Source of the DNA: Bacillus pumilus
GTDB taxonomy: Bacteria > Bacillota > Bacilli > Bacillales > Bacillaceae
Direction of reading: 5' to 3'
DNA: 64,000 nt
Assembly (NCBI RefSeq): GCF_038738535.1
Contig: NZ_CP046128.1
Coordinates: 1,736,001 to 1,800,000, forward strand
Shown here: positions 43,251 to 51,880 of the stretch, one piece after another
How positions within the stretch are numbered: position 1 is the first letter of the stretch
Layout of the letters: every line of letters starts with the position of its first letter
The notes under the pieces: generated by a model
What the model was told of the DNA's origin: nothing
Database searches by the model: none
The model's input: only the letters and a program-made list of their open reading frames with translations
Translations under genes and position numbers: made by a program

Positions 43251-43279
43251 TTGACGTTTCGGTCTAATTCGAGTATCTT
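43251..43279 (+). promoter_or_regulatory. Sigma-A promoter of the acetate transporter gene
   Basis: TTGACG (43251-43256) and TATCTT (43274-43279) with exactly 17 bases between them, about 30 bases before the ATG at 43308, which has AGGAGG upstream. Confidence 0.65.
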
Positions 43280-43307
43280 TTGTAAGTGCAAATTGTAGGA
43301 GGTCATT

Positions 43308-43928
43308 ATGGAAAAACAGAATGTTCAAGCTTATCGATTATCAATTGCAGACCCAACACCACTTGGTTTGTTTGGTTTAGCAATGGTGACGCTCGTTGCG
43401 TCCTCACAAAAACTAGGAATTACAGATGGCACTTCCCTTATTCTACCTTGGGCTATCTTCCTTGGAGGCATCGCGCAGCTGATCGCGTCCATACAAGATT
43501 CAAAGCATCATAATATTTTTGGAGCCACTGCCTTTGGCGCATTCGGTCTTTTTTGGATGGGCGTTGGAACGACTTGGCTCATTCAAGCCGGCGTTTTTGG
43601 GAAAACGCTTGCGGAAGCAGCGGATCCAAAACAACTAGGTTTTGCGTTTATCGGGTATTTAATTTTCAGCTTATTTATGACGATTGGTGCAATGGAAACA
43701 CATAAAGTATTATTTTTGATTTTCGTCTTTATTGATTTCTTATTCCTTGGTCTTTCCCTAAGCTCATTTGGTGTGATGTACGATGTGACTCATACCATTG
43801 CCGGTATTGCAGAATTGATCATTTCCCTGCTTTCATTTTATGGTTCAGCAGCAGTTGTGCTCAATACTCATTTTGGCCGTACTGTGCTGCCAATTGGACA
43901 ACCATTTCGTATTTTTACAAAAGCATAA
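43308..43928 (+). CDS. Acetate uptake transporter (GPR1/FUN34/YaaH family)
   Basis: A 206-residue membrane protein with six hydrophobic helices. The family signature appears near the N-terminus as DPTPLGLFGLAMVTL (usually NPAPLGL). SatP/YaaH relatives transport acetate and succinate with protons. It is monocistronic, with a good sigma-A promoter and a strong terminator. It may supply acetate for the AMP-forming synthetases, but there is no physical link to them. Confidence 0.9.
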   Translation: MEKQNVQAYRLSIADPTPLGLFGLAMVTLVASSQKLGITDGTSLILPWAIFLGGIAQLIASIQDSKHHNIFGATAFGAFGLFWMGVGTTWLIQAGVFGKTLAEAADPKQLGFAFIGYLIFSLFMTIGAMETHKVLFLIFVFIDFLFLGLSLSSFGVMYDVTHTIAGIAELIISLLSFYGSAAVVLNTHFGRTVLPIGQPFRIFTKA

Positions 43929-43963
43929 ATAAAAAAGAACTGCTTTGTGCAGTTCTTTTTTAT
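43929..43963. terminator. Bidirectional terminator
   Basis: A perfect 13-base stem (AAAAAAGAACTGC and its complement) with a 5-base loop lies between the convergent transporter and luciferase-like genes. Confidence 0.92.
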
Positions 43964-43965
43964 GT

Positions 43966-44985
43966 TTATTTTTCTTGTGCTTCTTGGAAGATCTCGCCAA
44001 TGATTTCATATGATCGCATTCTTTCTTGATGGTCAAACATATCCGAATTAATCATCACTTCGTCTGCTTGAGTGGCTTCAACAAAGGCTTCCAATTCTTT
44101 TTTCACTTTTTCTTTATCCCCGATCATTGTCGAACTTAATTGTTCATCCACCATCGCTTTTTCATACGGACTCCAAAGGCCGTCCATACTGTCGACAGGC
44201 GCTTTGAGTTTTCCTGGAGTATTTCGAATGAGACTCAAAAACCGCTGATAATGAGAGGTCGCCAAATATTCAGCTCGCTCTGTTTGATCTGCAGCAAAAA
44301 CTGTCACACCCACCATGGCATAAGGCTCTTTTAACACATCAGAAGGTCTAAATGACTGTCTATACAACTCTAAAGCAGGAATTGTATTTTTAGGTGAGAA
44401 ATGTGCCGCAAAGGCAAATGGCAATCCAAGCTCTCCTGCAAGTCTTGCGCTAAAACCGCTTGAACCAAGCAGCCAAATCGGAATGTCTAGACCCTCTCCT
44501 GGAACGGCTCTTACATGTTTTTTAACCTGACCTGTTGGTTTGAAATATTGCCGAAGTTCTTCAAGCTGCTCCGGGAAATCTTCTCCGTTATGAAGGTTAC
44601 GTCTGAGAGCTCTTGCCGTTAACTGATCCGTTCCCGGTGCTCTGCCAAGACCTAAATCAATTCTCCCCGGATATAATGTCTCAAGTGTCCCAAATTGTTC
44701 AGCAATGACAAGTGAAGAGTGGTTTGGCAGCATAATCCCGCCAGATCCTACTCGAATTTTTTCGGTTCCCCCAGCAATATATCCAATTAAAACGGACGTT
44801 GCAGAGCTCGCAACACCTTCCATATTATGGTGTTCTGCCAGCCAGTATCTATGATAACCCCACTTCTCCGCCTTTTTTGCTAAATCCATACTATGTTCAA
44901 AAGATTCCTTAATGGTGCCGCCTTCTGTCACAGAGGATAAATTTAAAACGGAATAAGCTGTGCGCTGTAAAACTGATTGACTCAT
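43966..44985 (-). CDS. LLM class flavin-dependent oxidoreductase
   Basis: A 339-residue protein of the bacterial luciferase-like monooxygenase family (YceB/YtlJ-like single-component class). [14 protein letters not shown] at the N-terminus, [18 protein letters not shown], the flavin-binding [15 protein letters not shown] and [12 protein letters not shown] are all characteristic. Such proteins use FMNH2 and oxygen; the substrate here is unknown. The ATG at 44985 follows GGGGA; a start at 45009 would add eight residues. It is monocistronic. Confidence 0.88.
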   Translation of the reverse strand: MSQSVLQRTAYSVLNLSSVTEGGTIKESFEHSMDLAKKAEKWGYHRYWLAEHHNMEGVASSATSVLIGYIAGGTEKIRVGSGGIMLPNHSSLVIAEQFGTLETLYPGRIDLGLGRAPGTDQLTARALRRNLHNGEDFPEQLEELRQYFKPTGQVKKHVRAVPGEGLDIPIWLLGSSGFSARLAGELGLPFAFAAHFSPKNTIPALELYRQSFRPSDVLKEPYAMVGVTVFAADQTERAEYLATSHYQRFLSLIRNTPGKLKAPVDSMDGLWSPYEKAMVDEQLSSTMIGDKEKVKKELEAFVEATQADEVMINSDMFDHQERMRSYEIIGEIFQEAQEK

Positions 44986-45168
44986 AAATGATGTCCCCAT
45001 TTCTGTCAAAAATCATACTAGTTACATACTTTCAACACCATAACATAAAATCATGAAACATTTAAATGATTTGATTCGATGATTTTCGAAATGATGATTT
45101 TCTAGGTTTTACTTCCAATTTAAAAATTTGCACATAGAATGAAATATCAATTTTAGGAGATGGGCAAT

Positions 45169-46055
45169 TTGTACAATCAATTCGATCACAAATGTCCCTT
45201 TTGCGGTAAATATCATGAACAGCCTCATTACAAAAGATCACGTCATGACCGTCCTCAAAGAAGAGACTGTCCATTTATCAAACAAGAACTTTCGAAACAA
45301 AACAGACCTCAAGGAAATCCTCCCTGTCACAGTGTAAAAGGAGAAAAACACTCAAAACCAATTCAAAGGGTTGGACGAAGAGGCCCCCCAGGTCCCGCTG
45401 GACCTACAGGACCCACCGGACCTGCTGGCGGATTAACCGGCGCCGTCCCTTTTAATCCCTCACAATCACAAGATTACGAGGCAGGTCAAGTCGTCACGTT
45501 TAATGGCAGTACTTATATTGCCAATGTAGATGCTCCTTCAGGAATACCTGGGCTCTCCCCCGACTATACACTTTTGGCAGATTCTGGGAAAACTGGTCCG
45601 ACTGGAGTTACAGGAATCACTGGTGCAACTGGAACAGGTGGTTTTACGGATACAGCACTTTATGCTGCTAATAGTTCTGGCCCTACCATTGTTACTGTAG
45701 CCGGAGGAACGAATATTCCTTTGCAAACTTTCAAAACATTACTGGTTTTACAGCAAACGGCACAAGTACTGTTTTTACCGTTCTGCAAACTGGTAAATAT
45801 TATATTACGTATCAAGTCAACACCACTGCAGCTCTTTTAATTAATACATGTTTGCTTTTAAATGTAGCAACTACTGTGCCTGGTTCTGTTCAATCACCTG
45901 TTATCTCTACTTCGTTTATCAATAATACTGTAATCGTTAATTTAACAGCTGGAAGCATCATTTCACTGCAGTTTTTTGGGGCAGTTGTCACAGCTGTTTT
46001 AGTTGGCGGGGGTGCTGCTGCAGGTGCTGCCTTGACCATCATACGGCTTAGCTAA
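45169..46055 (+). pseudogene. Collagen-like spore-surface protein (BclA-like), frameshifted
   Basis: Two frames together encode a protein of about 295 residues. The N-terminal part is Cys- and His-rich (HKCPFCGKYHEQPHYK). Then follow a short Gly-X-Y stretch (GPPGPAGPTGPTGPAG), a carbohydrate-binding-like module (YEAGQVVTFNGSTYIA), a second Gly-rich stretch and a C-terminal BclA-like jelly-roll (ITGFTANGTSTVFTV then GKYYITYQVNTTAALL). The frame changes at about 45717-45724, where one missing base would restore IPLANFQNITGFT. After that the C-terminal frame is open to 46055. The start is TTG at 45169, nine bases from TAGGAG. Such proteins coat spores. Confidence 0.75.
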
Positions 46056-46058
46056 ACT

Positions 46059-46092
46059 AAAAAAGAAAGGCTTTTTCAGCCTTTCTTTTTTA
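46059..46092. terminator. Bidirectional terminator
   Basis: A perfect 14-base stem (AAAAAAGAAAGGCT and its complement) lies between the collagen-like gene and the convergent acetyltransferase, covering the last codons of the latter. Confidence 0.9.
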
Positions 46093-46636
46093 TGTCTTCT
46101 ATTACATTTATACAATGTTCAATATCATGAGACTGCAAAAGGTGAAAAATAGATTGGATGATTGCAAACTCTAAATTCCACCATTCTAATAACTGCAGTT
46201 TTTCGATCATTTCGGATGAAAACCGATATTTCATGAGCTGCTGCGGATTTCCTGCAGCAATTGCATATGGCGGCACATCTTTTGTGATGACACTATTTGC
46301 TCCGATCACTGCTCCGTTCCCTATCCATACTCCTGACATAATCGTCGCGCCATATCCAATCCATACGTCGTGTCCTATCTGCACATCTCCCTTTGATTTG
46401 GGATGTCCTTTGATGTGGGCAGCTTCTTTGAAAATTTGATTAAACGGATACGTTGTGACCCAATCTGTCCGGTGTTCACCGCCAAGGAAAATTTTCACTT
46501 CGTTTGCGATGGAACAAAACTTCCCAATGTTTAGTGTCGCACCTTCCCCCCATGTCAGCACTTGGAAATCTGGTCCGGCATAAGAAAAATCACCGATATT
46601 GTGCGAGCTCAGTTCACTTCTTTGATTCAAAAACAT
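46076..46636 (-). CDS. CatB-related hexapeptide O-acetyltransferase
   Basis: A 186-residue left-handed beta-helix acetyltransferase. Hexapeptide repeats run through IGKFCSIANEVKIFLGGEH and VQIGHDVWIGYGATIMSGVWIG, with the catalytic His in GGEHRTDWVTT, as in xenobiotic (XAT/CatB/Vat) enzymes. It is shorter than chloramphenicol-inactivating CatB proteins. It may acetylate an antibiotic or a sugar; convergence with the collagen-like gene makes a surface-glycan role conceivable but unproven. No gene is co-transcribed with it. Confidence 0.82.
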   Translation of the reverse strand: MFLNQRSELSSHNIGDFSYAGPDFQVLTWGEGATLNIGKFCSIANEVKIFLGGEHRTDWVTTYPFNQIFKEAAHIKGHPKSKGDVQIGHDVWIGYGATIMSGVWIGNGAVIGANSVITKDVPPYAIAAGNPQQLMKYRFSSEMIEKLQLLEWWNLEFAIIQSIFHLLQSHDIEHCINVIEDIKKKG

Positions 46637-46700
46637 AGAAGATCAGACCTCCTGAAAAGTGATAGATCTTCGTATGTATATGCTGCTTCACACTTTCACA

Positions 46701-48068
46701 TTATGACTGAACAAGCGCTACAATTTGTTTTTTCTTCCATACGAGCTGATAGTAGCCGTATTGAAGGAGTAAGTTCACAAAGAAAGCCGCAGGATATCCA
46801 ATCCATATGCCCTTGATGCCAAGGGATGTGTAGTGCGATAGCACATAAGCGACTGGTACTTCTACAAGCCAAATGGAGCAAATACTAAAGATTGTTGGCC
46901 ATAAAACTGTTCCACTTGCTCTCATCGTGGCTGCAACAATTTGGGCCGTTCCAAAAATAAGATAGCTCCATAATGTAATGACGACCAAGCTATAGGCAAT
47001 GTCAATCGTCTTAGAATCTGTTAAAAAGATAGATAAAATCTGTGGTGCAAAGAGATAAACGATGATAATAATGAATCCGCCTATGGCAAAATTGAGCCCT
47101 AACCCGATTTTTATCACATCTTTCAAGCGGTTGATATTCCCTGCACCGATGAATTGTGCTGCAAAGATAGAGACTGCAATGCCAAGACTCACTGCCGGCA
47201 TCTGCACATAGCTCACGACTTGATTGACAACACCATAGGCAGCTGTGGCCTGTGATCCATAATCGTTGACAAAAGAAATAACAGCAATTTCTGATAAAGA
47301 AATAAGGATCATATTAATGCTCGATGGAATGCTGAGCTTTAATAATGTTTTTAGTAGATCCCCTTTCATCAATAAATGCTTTCTCACTGATGCATCAATG
47401 CGAAGCGGGTGCTTTGTCTTATATAAGTAGATATGTAGAATAATAAACGTCACAATGGTTGAAATCACAGAAGCATATGCAGCGCCGTATAAACCAAATG
47501 CCGGCAGTCCCAGCCAGCCAAATAATAAAATGGGCAGCATTAAAATATTCGTTGCCGTACTAATCATTAAGAAATAAAAAGGCGTTTTTGAATCCCCAGT
47601 TCCTCGCAGGAAGGTCGTGTAAACAAAATAAAGAAATAAGATCGGCATTGAGATGAATAGAATTCTGGCATATGCCGCACTTTCCTCCACAATATTTGCA
47701 GGTGTTCCCATGAGATTTAGGATGTCTGTTGCAAATAAACCTCCAATGATCGCTAAAGAAAGTCCGATTAAAAAGGTGAATGAAAGCGTTGTGCCAATAA
47801 TTTCTTTTAATCTTTTTTCATTTTTCGCTCCATACGCTTGTCCAATAAGGATGGAACTTCCCGATCCAATTCCAATGGAAAAAGAAACGAGTAAAAAGAA
47901 AAGCGGAAAGAATGCAGAAATAGCAGCTACTGCATCCTCTCCAATCCATCTACCGACAAGAACGATGGATACAAGCTGTCCGATTGATTGCAAAATATTG
48001 CTAAGCAAAAGCGGGACGAGAAAAATGGACATGGTTTTTACTAAAGATTGATTGTTATCTAACGTCAT
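46701..48068 (-). CDS. MATE family efflux transporter
   Basis: A 455-residue membrane protein with twelve hydrophobic segments in two related halves, typical of multidrug and toxic compound extrusion pumps. Near the N-terminus are LLLSNILQSIGQLVSIVLVG and FPLFFLLVSFSIGIGSGSSI; the second half repeats the pattern from about residue 240. It would export cationic compounds using a sodium or proton gradient. AGGAG precedes the ATG at 48068. It lies 19 bases downstream of dacC on the same strand, with no terminator between them, so the two may be co-transcribed. Confidence 0.9.
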   Translation of the reverse strand: MTLDNNQSLVKTMSIFLVPLLLSNILQSIGQLVSIVLVGRWIGEDAVAAISAFFPLFFLLVSFSIGIGSGSSILIGQAYGAKNEKRLKEIIGTTLSFTFLIGLSLAIIGGLFATDILNLMGTPANIVEESAAYARILFISMPILFLYFVYTTFLRGTGDSKTPFYFLMISTATNILMLPILLFGWLGLPAFGLYGAAYASVISTIVTFIILHIYLYKTKHPLRIDASVRKHLLMKGDLLKTLLKLSIPSSINMILISLSEIAVISFVNDYGSQATAAYGVVNQVVSYVQMPAVSLGIAVSIFAAQFIGAGNINRLKDVIKIGLGLNFAIGGFIIIIVYLFAPQILSIFLTDSKTIDIAYSLVVITLWSYLIFGTAQIVAATMRASGTVLWPTIFSICSIWLVEVPVAYVLSHYTSLGIKGIWIGYPAAFFVNLLLQYGYYQLVWKKKQIVALVQS

Positions 48069-48087
48069 GATGGTACTCCTTCTCTAT

Positions 48088-49572
48088 CTAAAGATTCTCA
48101 GCTAAAATGCTGACAATATGGTCTTCTATCTCTTTCCCTTTTTCGTCATCAACAAGATGATTTAATAAAATGGAAAAGGCGACCGTCTTTCCGCTCTTCG
48201 TGTCAATATATCCAGAAAGTGTGCTAACCGTTGTTAATGAACCTGTTTTTGCACATACTTTTTCTAGTGTAGCTGGTTCTTTCAATCTGTTCCTTAACGT
48301 CCCTCCGACCATTCGTTCACTTGCCCCTGCTAACGGAAGCGCATGTTCATAGGTCTTAAACCATTTTTCCTTTTGAATGTTTGTCAAAAATAACGTGAAC
48401 TGGTTGGCAGAAACAAGGTTAATAGGTGATATGCCCGACCCATCTCGCAGCACTGCATGCGAAGGATCGATGCCAAACGCGGGAAGCCGTTCATACATGA
48501 CATCCAGTCCATCCTCAAAGCTCCCTTTGCTTTTCACTTGTTTTCCAAGTTCCTTTAGCAAAATTTCTGCATGGGTATTGTTGCTGAGTTTCATCATGGG
48601 AACAAGCAGATCTGATAAAGGCATCGATGAATGGCTGGCAATTTTCTTGGCTTTTTTAGGAACTTGTTTTGTTTTAAGCGGTCCTTTTACTTGAATCCCA
48701 TCCGCCTTTAACGCTCGTTTCATTAAATCTAACGCATAAGTGGTTGGCTCCCATAACGCTACCCATTGTCTAGATGAACTCGCTTTAACCGGAATGGTTC
48801 CAGTCAACGTAATCTTGTTTGTGCCGTGAGAGCGCTTAAAAGAAATCTTCTTTTTTCCGCCTTCTGGCACGGTTTTTACTTGATTCATGATTTGAGGGAC
48901 AGAAGTCTTCGGGATGATGTCATAGGTCGCTTTTTGCCCTGCTTTCTTTCCTGGTTTTACTTCGAGAATCACGGTTCCTGCATCATAATCTTGATTCGGT
49001 GAAGCTGTGAGAGCAGAGATTTGTGCACCGTAATATTGATCCTCATCACTCCAAGGCAAATCAATAGAATATCGCGTATCATCATACCAAGTGTCATCTG
49101 CCGCAAGCTGTCCGCGAATGGTATGTATTCCGGCCTTTTTCACTTGTTTGGCAAGTGCTGCAAAATCCTCTTCTAATAAAGTCGGATCCCCGGTACCGCG
49201 TAGATACAGGTTGCCATGTAACGTTTTCTTTTGAATAGAACCATCCATCCAGATATCTGTCAGGAATGTGTGTGTTTCTCCTAGTATATCAAGGGCGATG
49301 GCTGATGTGAGCAGTTTCATATTAGAAGCAGGAGTAAGACGAATATCGGCTTGATGTTCATAAAGAAGAGAGGAGTCAGAAGTATTGCGGACGCTGATGC
49401 CGGAGATCGCGCCCTCTAAATCAGGTGCTGTTCGTATGAATTCATCTAAAGCTGTCATCCACGGCAGTGAGTCGTTACGAGCTGTAAGTTGATCATCTTT
49501 TGCTGAAAAAGGGAGAAATAAAATCGACAGGATACATATTTGTAAAAACAAGAGCTGTGAAAAACGCTTCAC
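48088..49572 (-). CDS. dacC: D-alanyl-D-alanine carboxypeptidase/endopeptidase (PBP4a)
   Basis: A 494-residue penicillin-binding protein of the S13 family that trims peptidoglycan stem peptides outside the membrane. After a signal peptide (residues 1-24), the active-site motifs are Ser83-x-x-Lys86 in PASNMKLL, SNN in MKLSNNTHAE and KTG in CAKTGSLTT. The large inserted domain between the first two motifs is typical of B. subtilis DacC, whose length is almost the same. The start is GTG at 49572, behind GGAGGG. Its promoter contains a LexA-like box, whereas B. subtilis dacC is described as sigma-H dependent. Confidence 0.9.
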   Translation of the reverse strand: MKRFSQLLFLQICILSILFLPFSAKDDQLTARNDSLPWMTALDEFIRTAPDLEGAISGISVRNTSDSSLLYEHQADIRLTPASNMKLLTSAIALDILGETHTFLTDIWMDGSIQKKTLHGNLYLRGTGDPTLLEEDFAALAKQVKKAGIHTIRGQLAADDTWYDDTRYSIDLPWSDEDQYYGAQISALTASPNQDYDAGTVILEVKPGKKAGQKATYDIIPKTSVPQIMNQVKTVPEGGKKKISFKRSHGTNKITLTGTIPVKASSSRQWVALWEPTTYALDLMKRALKADGIQVKGPLKTKQVPKKAKKIASHSSMPLSDLLVPMMKLSNNTHAEILLKELGKQVKSKGSFEDGLDVMYERLPAFGIDPSHAVLRDGSGISPINLVSANQFTLFLTNIQKEKWFKTYEHALPLAGASERMVGGTLRNRLKEPATLEKVCAKTGSLTTVSTLSGYIDTKSGKTVAFSILLNHLVDDEKGKEIEDHIVSILAENL

Positions 49573-49618
49573 GCAATCCCTCCTTTTTTATCGCAGCCAA
49601 TTTTAGAAGAATATGTTC

Positions 49619-49647
49619 ATTATACACAAAAGAACGTTTGTTCTCAA
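49619..49647 (-). promoter_or_regulatory. dacC sigma-A promoter with LexA (SOS) box
   Basis: On the minus strand TTGAGA (49647-49642), a 17-base spacer and TATAAT (49624-49619) make a near-consensus promoter. The palindrome AGAACAAACGTTCT (49631-49644) overlaps the -35 and spacer. It matches the Bacillus LexA/DinR core GAACRNRYGTTC at all twelve positions. Confidence 0.7.
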
Positions 49648-49660
49648 AGGTTTTTTAAAC

Positions 49661-49692
49661 AGAAAAGTCAGCTTTCTTTGACGAAAACTGAC
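49661..49692 (-). terminator. Terminator of the pectinesterase gene
   Basis: The stem GTCAGTTTTC / GAAAGCTGAC, with one G-U pair, is followed by TTTTCTGTTT on the minus strand, just after the stop codon. Confidence 0.75.
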
Positions 49693-49699
49693 AAGCCCT

Positions 49700-50680
49700 T
49701 TACCTTTTTTCTGGATTCCAGCCATCGGCTCCGCCAAGAACAGCTTGCACCGTGATTTGACTTGCTTCGTTTTCCGTTAAAATATTGGACCATTTTACGC
49801 GATTTGCTACATTGCTTCCGGTCCCAGTCGATCCATATTCTTTATATCTTGCTGTTCTTTCGTTATCACGGTTATCCCAGTTATGCCATCCCTCTGCCTT
49901 AATATGTTCATCCATTTTTGTATAGAGGAATGTCACAGCGGAATGAGGCCTCCACGGACGTCCTAAATAAACCGATTGAGCAGCTGCCGTCCCCTTTTTC
50001 AACGTAGAATCGATGAATACATAACCATACCTTTGTGCTTCTGTTGTGGATGCTGCAGTAATATACCCATTTCCAAGACTTTTTATTTCAGCTCTTTTAA
50101 ACACAGCTGTGGCTGATCCAAAAATAAAATCGACCGTGCCCTCGATATAGCAGTTTTCATAATATTGCCGGCCTGAGCCTGTTGCATAAAGTGTATCTTG
50201 ATACCCTAAGACTCTTATTTGTTTGAACGCAGCCCGGTCGCCAGACACATACAGCGCAACCGCCTGACCAGCATGTCTGCCAGCAGTATTTTGAAAGGTG
50301 ATATTTTCTGCGTAAAAGTCGTTCGAACGAATCATAGTGCTGGAGCTATTTGTTGTGCTGCCAGTACTTGCATTTGTATCATCATACGTCAGAATCGTCT
50401 TGTGCTGGTTTTCGCCGATAAAGGACACGTGTGGTTTATTTTGAGGAAGCAGGATCTTTTCTTTATATACACCATTTTTAATATAGATCGTTACGCGCTG
50501 TTGATTGTTCGCTGGAATCGCATCAATGGCAGACTGAACGGTTCGAAACGAGCCATTTCCCTTTTGATCGACCACAAGGACGCGGTTTGTTTGATTCTGA
50601 TGTTCGGCTGCTTGAAGTGAAGCTGAGTTAAATAGTAATAAAGACAAGACGACCACAAGCCATACCTTTCCATACTTCAT
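49700..50680 (-). CDS. Secreted pectinesterase
   Basis: A 326-residue exported carbohydrate esterase (family CE8) that de-esterifies plant pectin. Residues 1-24 are a signal peptide ending LQAA. The beta-helix carries the catalytic regions: GQAVALYVSGDRAAF, GYQDTLYA with the first catalytic Asp, EGTVDFIFGSATAVF with the second, and the substrate-binding Arg/Trp in YLGRPWRPHS. The ATG at 50680 has GAGGAG upstream. It stands alone, with its own terminator. It fits a plant-associated Bacillus lifestyle and is not part of the usual B. subtilis 168 gene set. Confidence 0.93.
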   Translation of the reverse strand: MKYGKVWLVVVLSLLLFNSASLQAAEHQNQTNRVLVVDQKGNGSFRTVQSAIDAIPANNQQRVTIYIKNGVYKEKILLPQNKPHVSFIGENQHKTILTYDDTNASTGSTTNSSSTMIRSNDFYAENITFQNTAGRHAGQAVALYVSGDRAAFKQIRVLGYQDTLYATGSGRQYYENCYIEGTVDFIFGSATAVFKRAEIKSLGNGYITAASTTEAQRYGYVFIDSTLKKGTAAAQSVYLGRPWRPHSAVTFLYTKMDEHIKAEGWHNWDNRDNERTARYKEYGSTGTGSNVANRVKWSNILTENEASQITVQAVLGGADGWNPEKR

Positions 50681-50747
50681 CGCACATCTCCTCCTCTTTG
50701 TGAACATTTTCAATCAAACATTCTTTTTGATCCTATTCATGACACAC

Positions 50748-50786
50748 AAAAAAAACACCCACTTAATTTTGTTGTGGATGTTTTTT
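50748..50786 (-). terminator. Terminator overlapping the DUF421 gene end
   Basis: The stem AAAAAACATCCAC / GTGGGTGTTTTTT, with one G-U pair, covers the last codons of the DUF421 gene and ends in eight T residues on the minus strand. Confidence 0.85.
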
Positions 50787-51467
50787 AGACTTTTCATATT
50801 TCATCGCATAAATCCCTTCATTTTCAATCCATTCACAAAATAGAACATCTCGATGAGAAGAAATGTGCTGCTTTTTTAATTGCTCACTCAGCCATGTTTC
50901 GTCAAAGCCAGCTTCTTGTAGGTCATCTTTTAAAATTTCGCCATCAATAATAAATGTTCTAGGCAATTTGACTTCTTTTCCCTTCACGTTCACATCTTCT
51001 GCTGTGGCAGTTGCGTATTTCATTTTCGGAAGAACACTGACAGAGCCGTCTGTTTCCAAAATGGCATATTCTATTTCATGCAAGGCAAAATGACCTTTCG
51101 CGCGAATCAGTGTCTGCAGCTGATTGAGATCAAGCATATTTTTCTTCAAACGATTGTAGTGAATGTTCCCTTTATCAATGACAAGCGTAGGTCTTCCTTC
51201 TAAAAAGGCTCGAATACCTTTAAAGCGTTGTGAAAACCATTCAACTGTATAGATGAGAACGCCCCATACCGCAACAGCAAACAAAATGTGCTGAATCTTG
51301 ACTTCTGGGTCAAAAATGGCGTTTCCGACCATTTCGCCTAAAATCAGTGCAGAAATAAAATCAAACGGCGTGATTTGTGCAAACTGTGTTTTCCCTAATA
51401 ATTTTGTAATAAAAAATAAGGCGAAAAACCCGATAAATAGTTCAATCAAAATACTAAAAAACGGCAC
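50763..51467 (-). CDS. DUF421 family membrane protein (YetF/YrbG/YdfR-like)
   Basis: A 234-residue protein with three N-terminal hydrophobic helices and a C-terminal cytoplasmic DUF421 domain. FFALFFITKLLGKTQFAQITPFDF and SALILGEMVGNAIFDP are the conserved membrane stretch, and the soluble part contains EGRPTLVIDKGNIHYNRLKK. Spore and vegetative Bacillus homologues exist; some are linked to germination or spore resistance, but the molecular function is unknown. The GTG at 51467 was chosen because GGAAGGA lies seven bases upstream; the ATG at 51512 has no ribosome binding site. It takes the position where B. subtilis has nasF, after nasE. Confidence 0.82.
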   Translation of the reverse strand: MPFFSILIELFIGFFALFFITKLLGKTQFAQITPFDFISALILGEMVGNAIFDPEVKIQHILFAVAVWGVLIYTVEWFSQRFKGIRAFLEGRPTLVIDKGNIHYNRLKKNMLDLNQLQTLIRAKGHFALHEIEYAILETDGSVSVLPKMKYATATAEDVNVKGKEVKLPRTFIIDGEILKDDLQEAGFDETWLSEQLKKQHISSHRDVLFCEWIENEGIYAMKYEKSKKHPQQN

Positions 51468-51533
51468 AGAAATTCCTTCCTTTCTTGCTGCATTTACATA
51501 CAGCATATACATGAAAGGAAGGATCTAAACTAT

Positions 51534-51857
51534 TTATGAGGGCAATAAAATAAAGACATCGTCCCCCTCGACCAATGTTTCATACGTTTTAACGCATCCG
51601 TGATCTGGTGCTTGAACGTTCCCTGACGAAAGATCAATCTTCCAATCATGCATTGGACAGAAGACATGGTCTCCACTTACCATTCCTTCAGCCAGAACAC
51701 CGCCTTTATGAGGGCAGCGGTTTTCAATGGCTTTGAACTGCTTATTAGAGGTTTGAAAAACAGCTAATTCAAGAGTACCGGCTGCGACTGTTTTTCCTAG
51801 CTGCAGCGGAAAATCTGATAGGGTGCCAATGTGAACTTTTACAACTGAAACTGTCAT
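51534..51857 (-). CDS. nasE: Assimilatory nitrite reductase small subunit (Rieske type)
   Basis: A 107-residue Rieske-like [2Fe-2S] protein. The ligands are Cys48 and His50 (RCPHKGG) and Cys67 and His70 (FCPMHDW). It is the small subunit of NADH-dependent nitrite reductase, partner of NasD, 23 bases upstream. AAGGGATGAG precedes the ATG at 51857. The nasF gene (siroheme methyltransferase), which follows nasE in B. subtilis, is not present here. Confidence 0.93.
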   Translation of the reverse strand: MTVSVVKVHIGTLSDFPLQLGKTVAAGTLELAVFQTSNKQFKAIENRCPHKGGVLAEGMVSGDHVFCPMHDWKIDLSSGNVQAPDHGCVKTYETLVEGDDVFILLPS

Positions 51858-51880
51858 ATGATCTCATCCCTTCAATTGAT

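Noticed and set aside
46076..46636. Chloramphenicol acetyltransferase
   Set aside because: The hexapeptide family is clear, but the protein is shorter than CatB and nothing fixes the substrate, so only the broad family is called.
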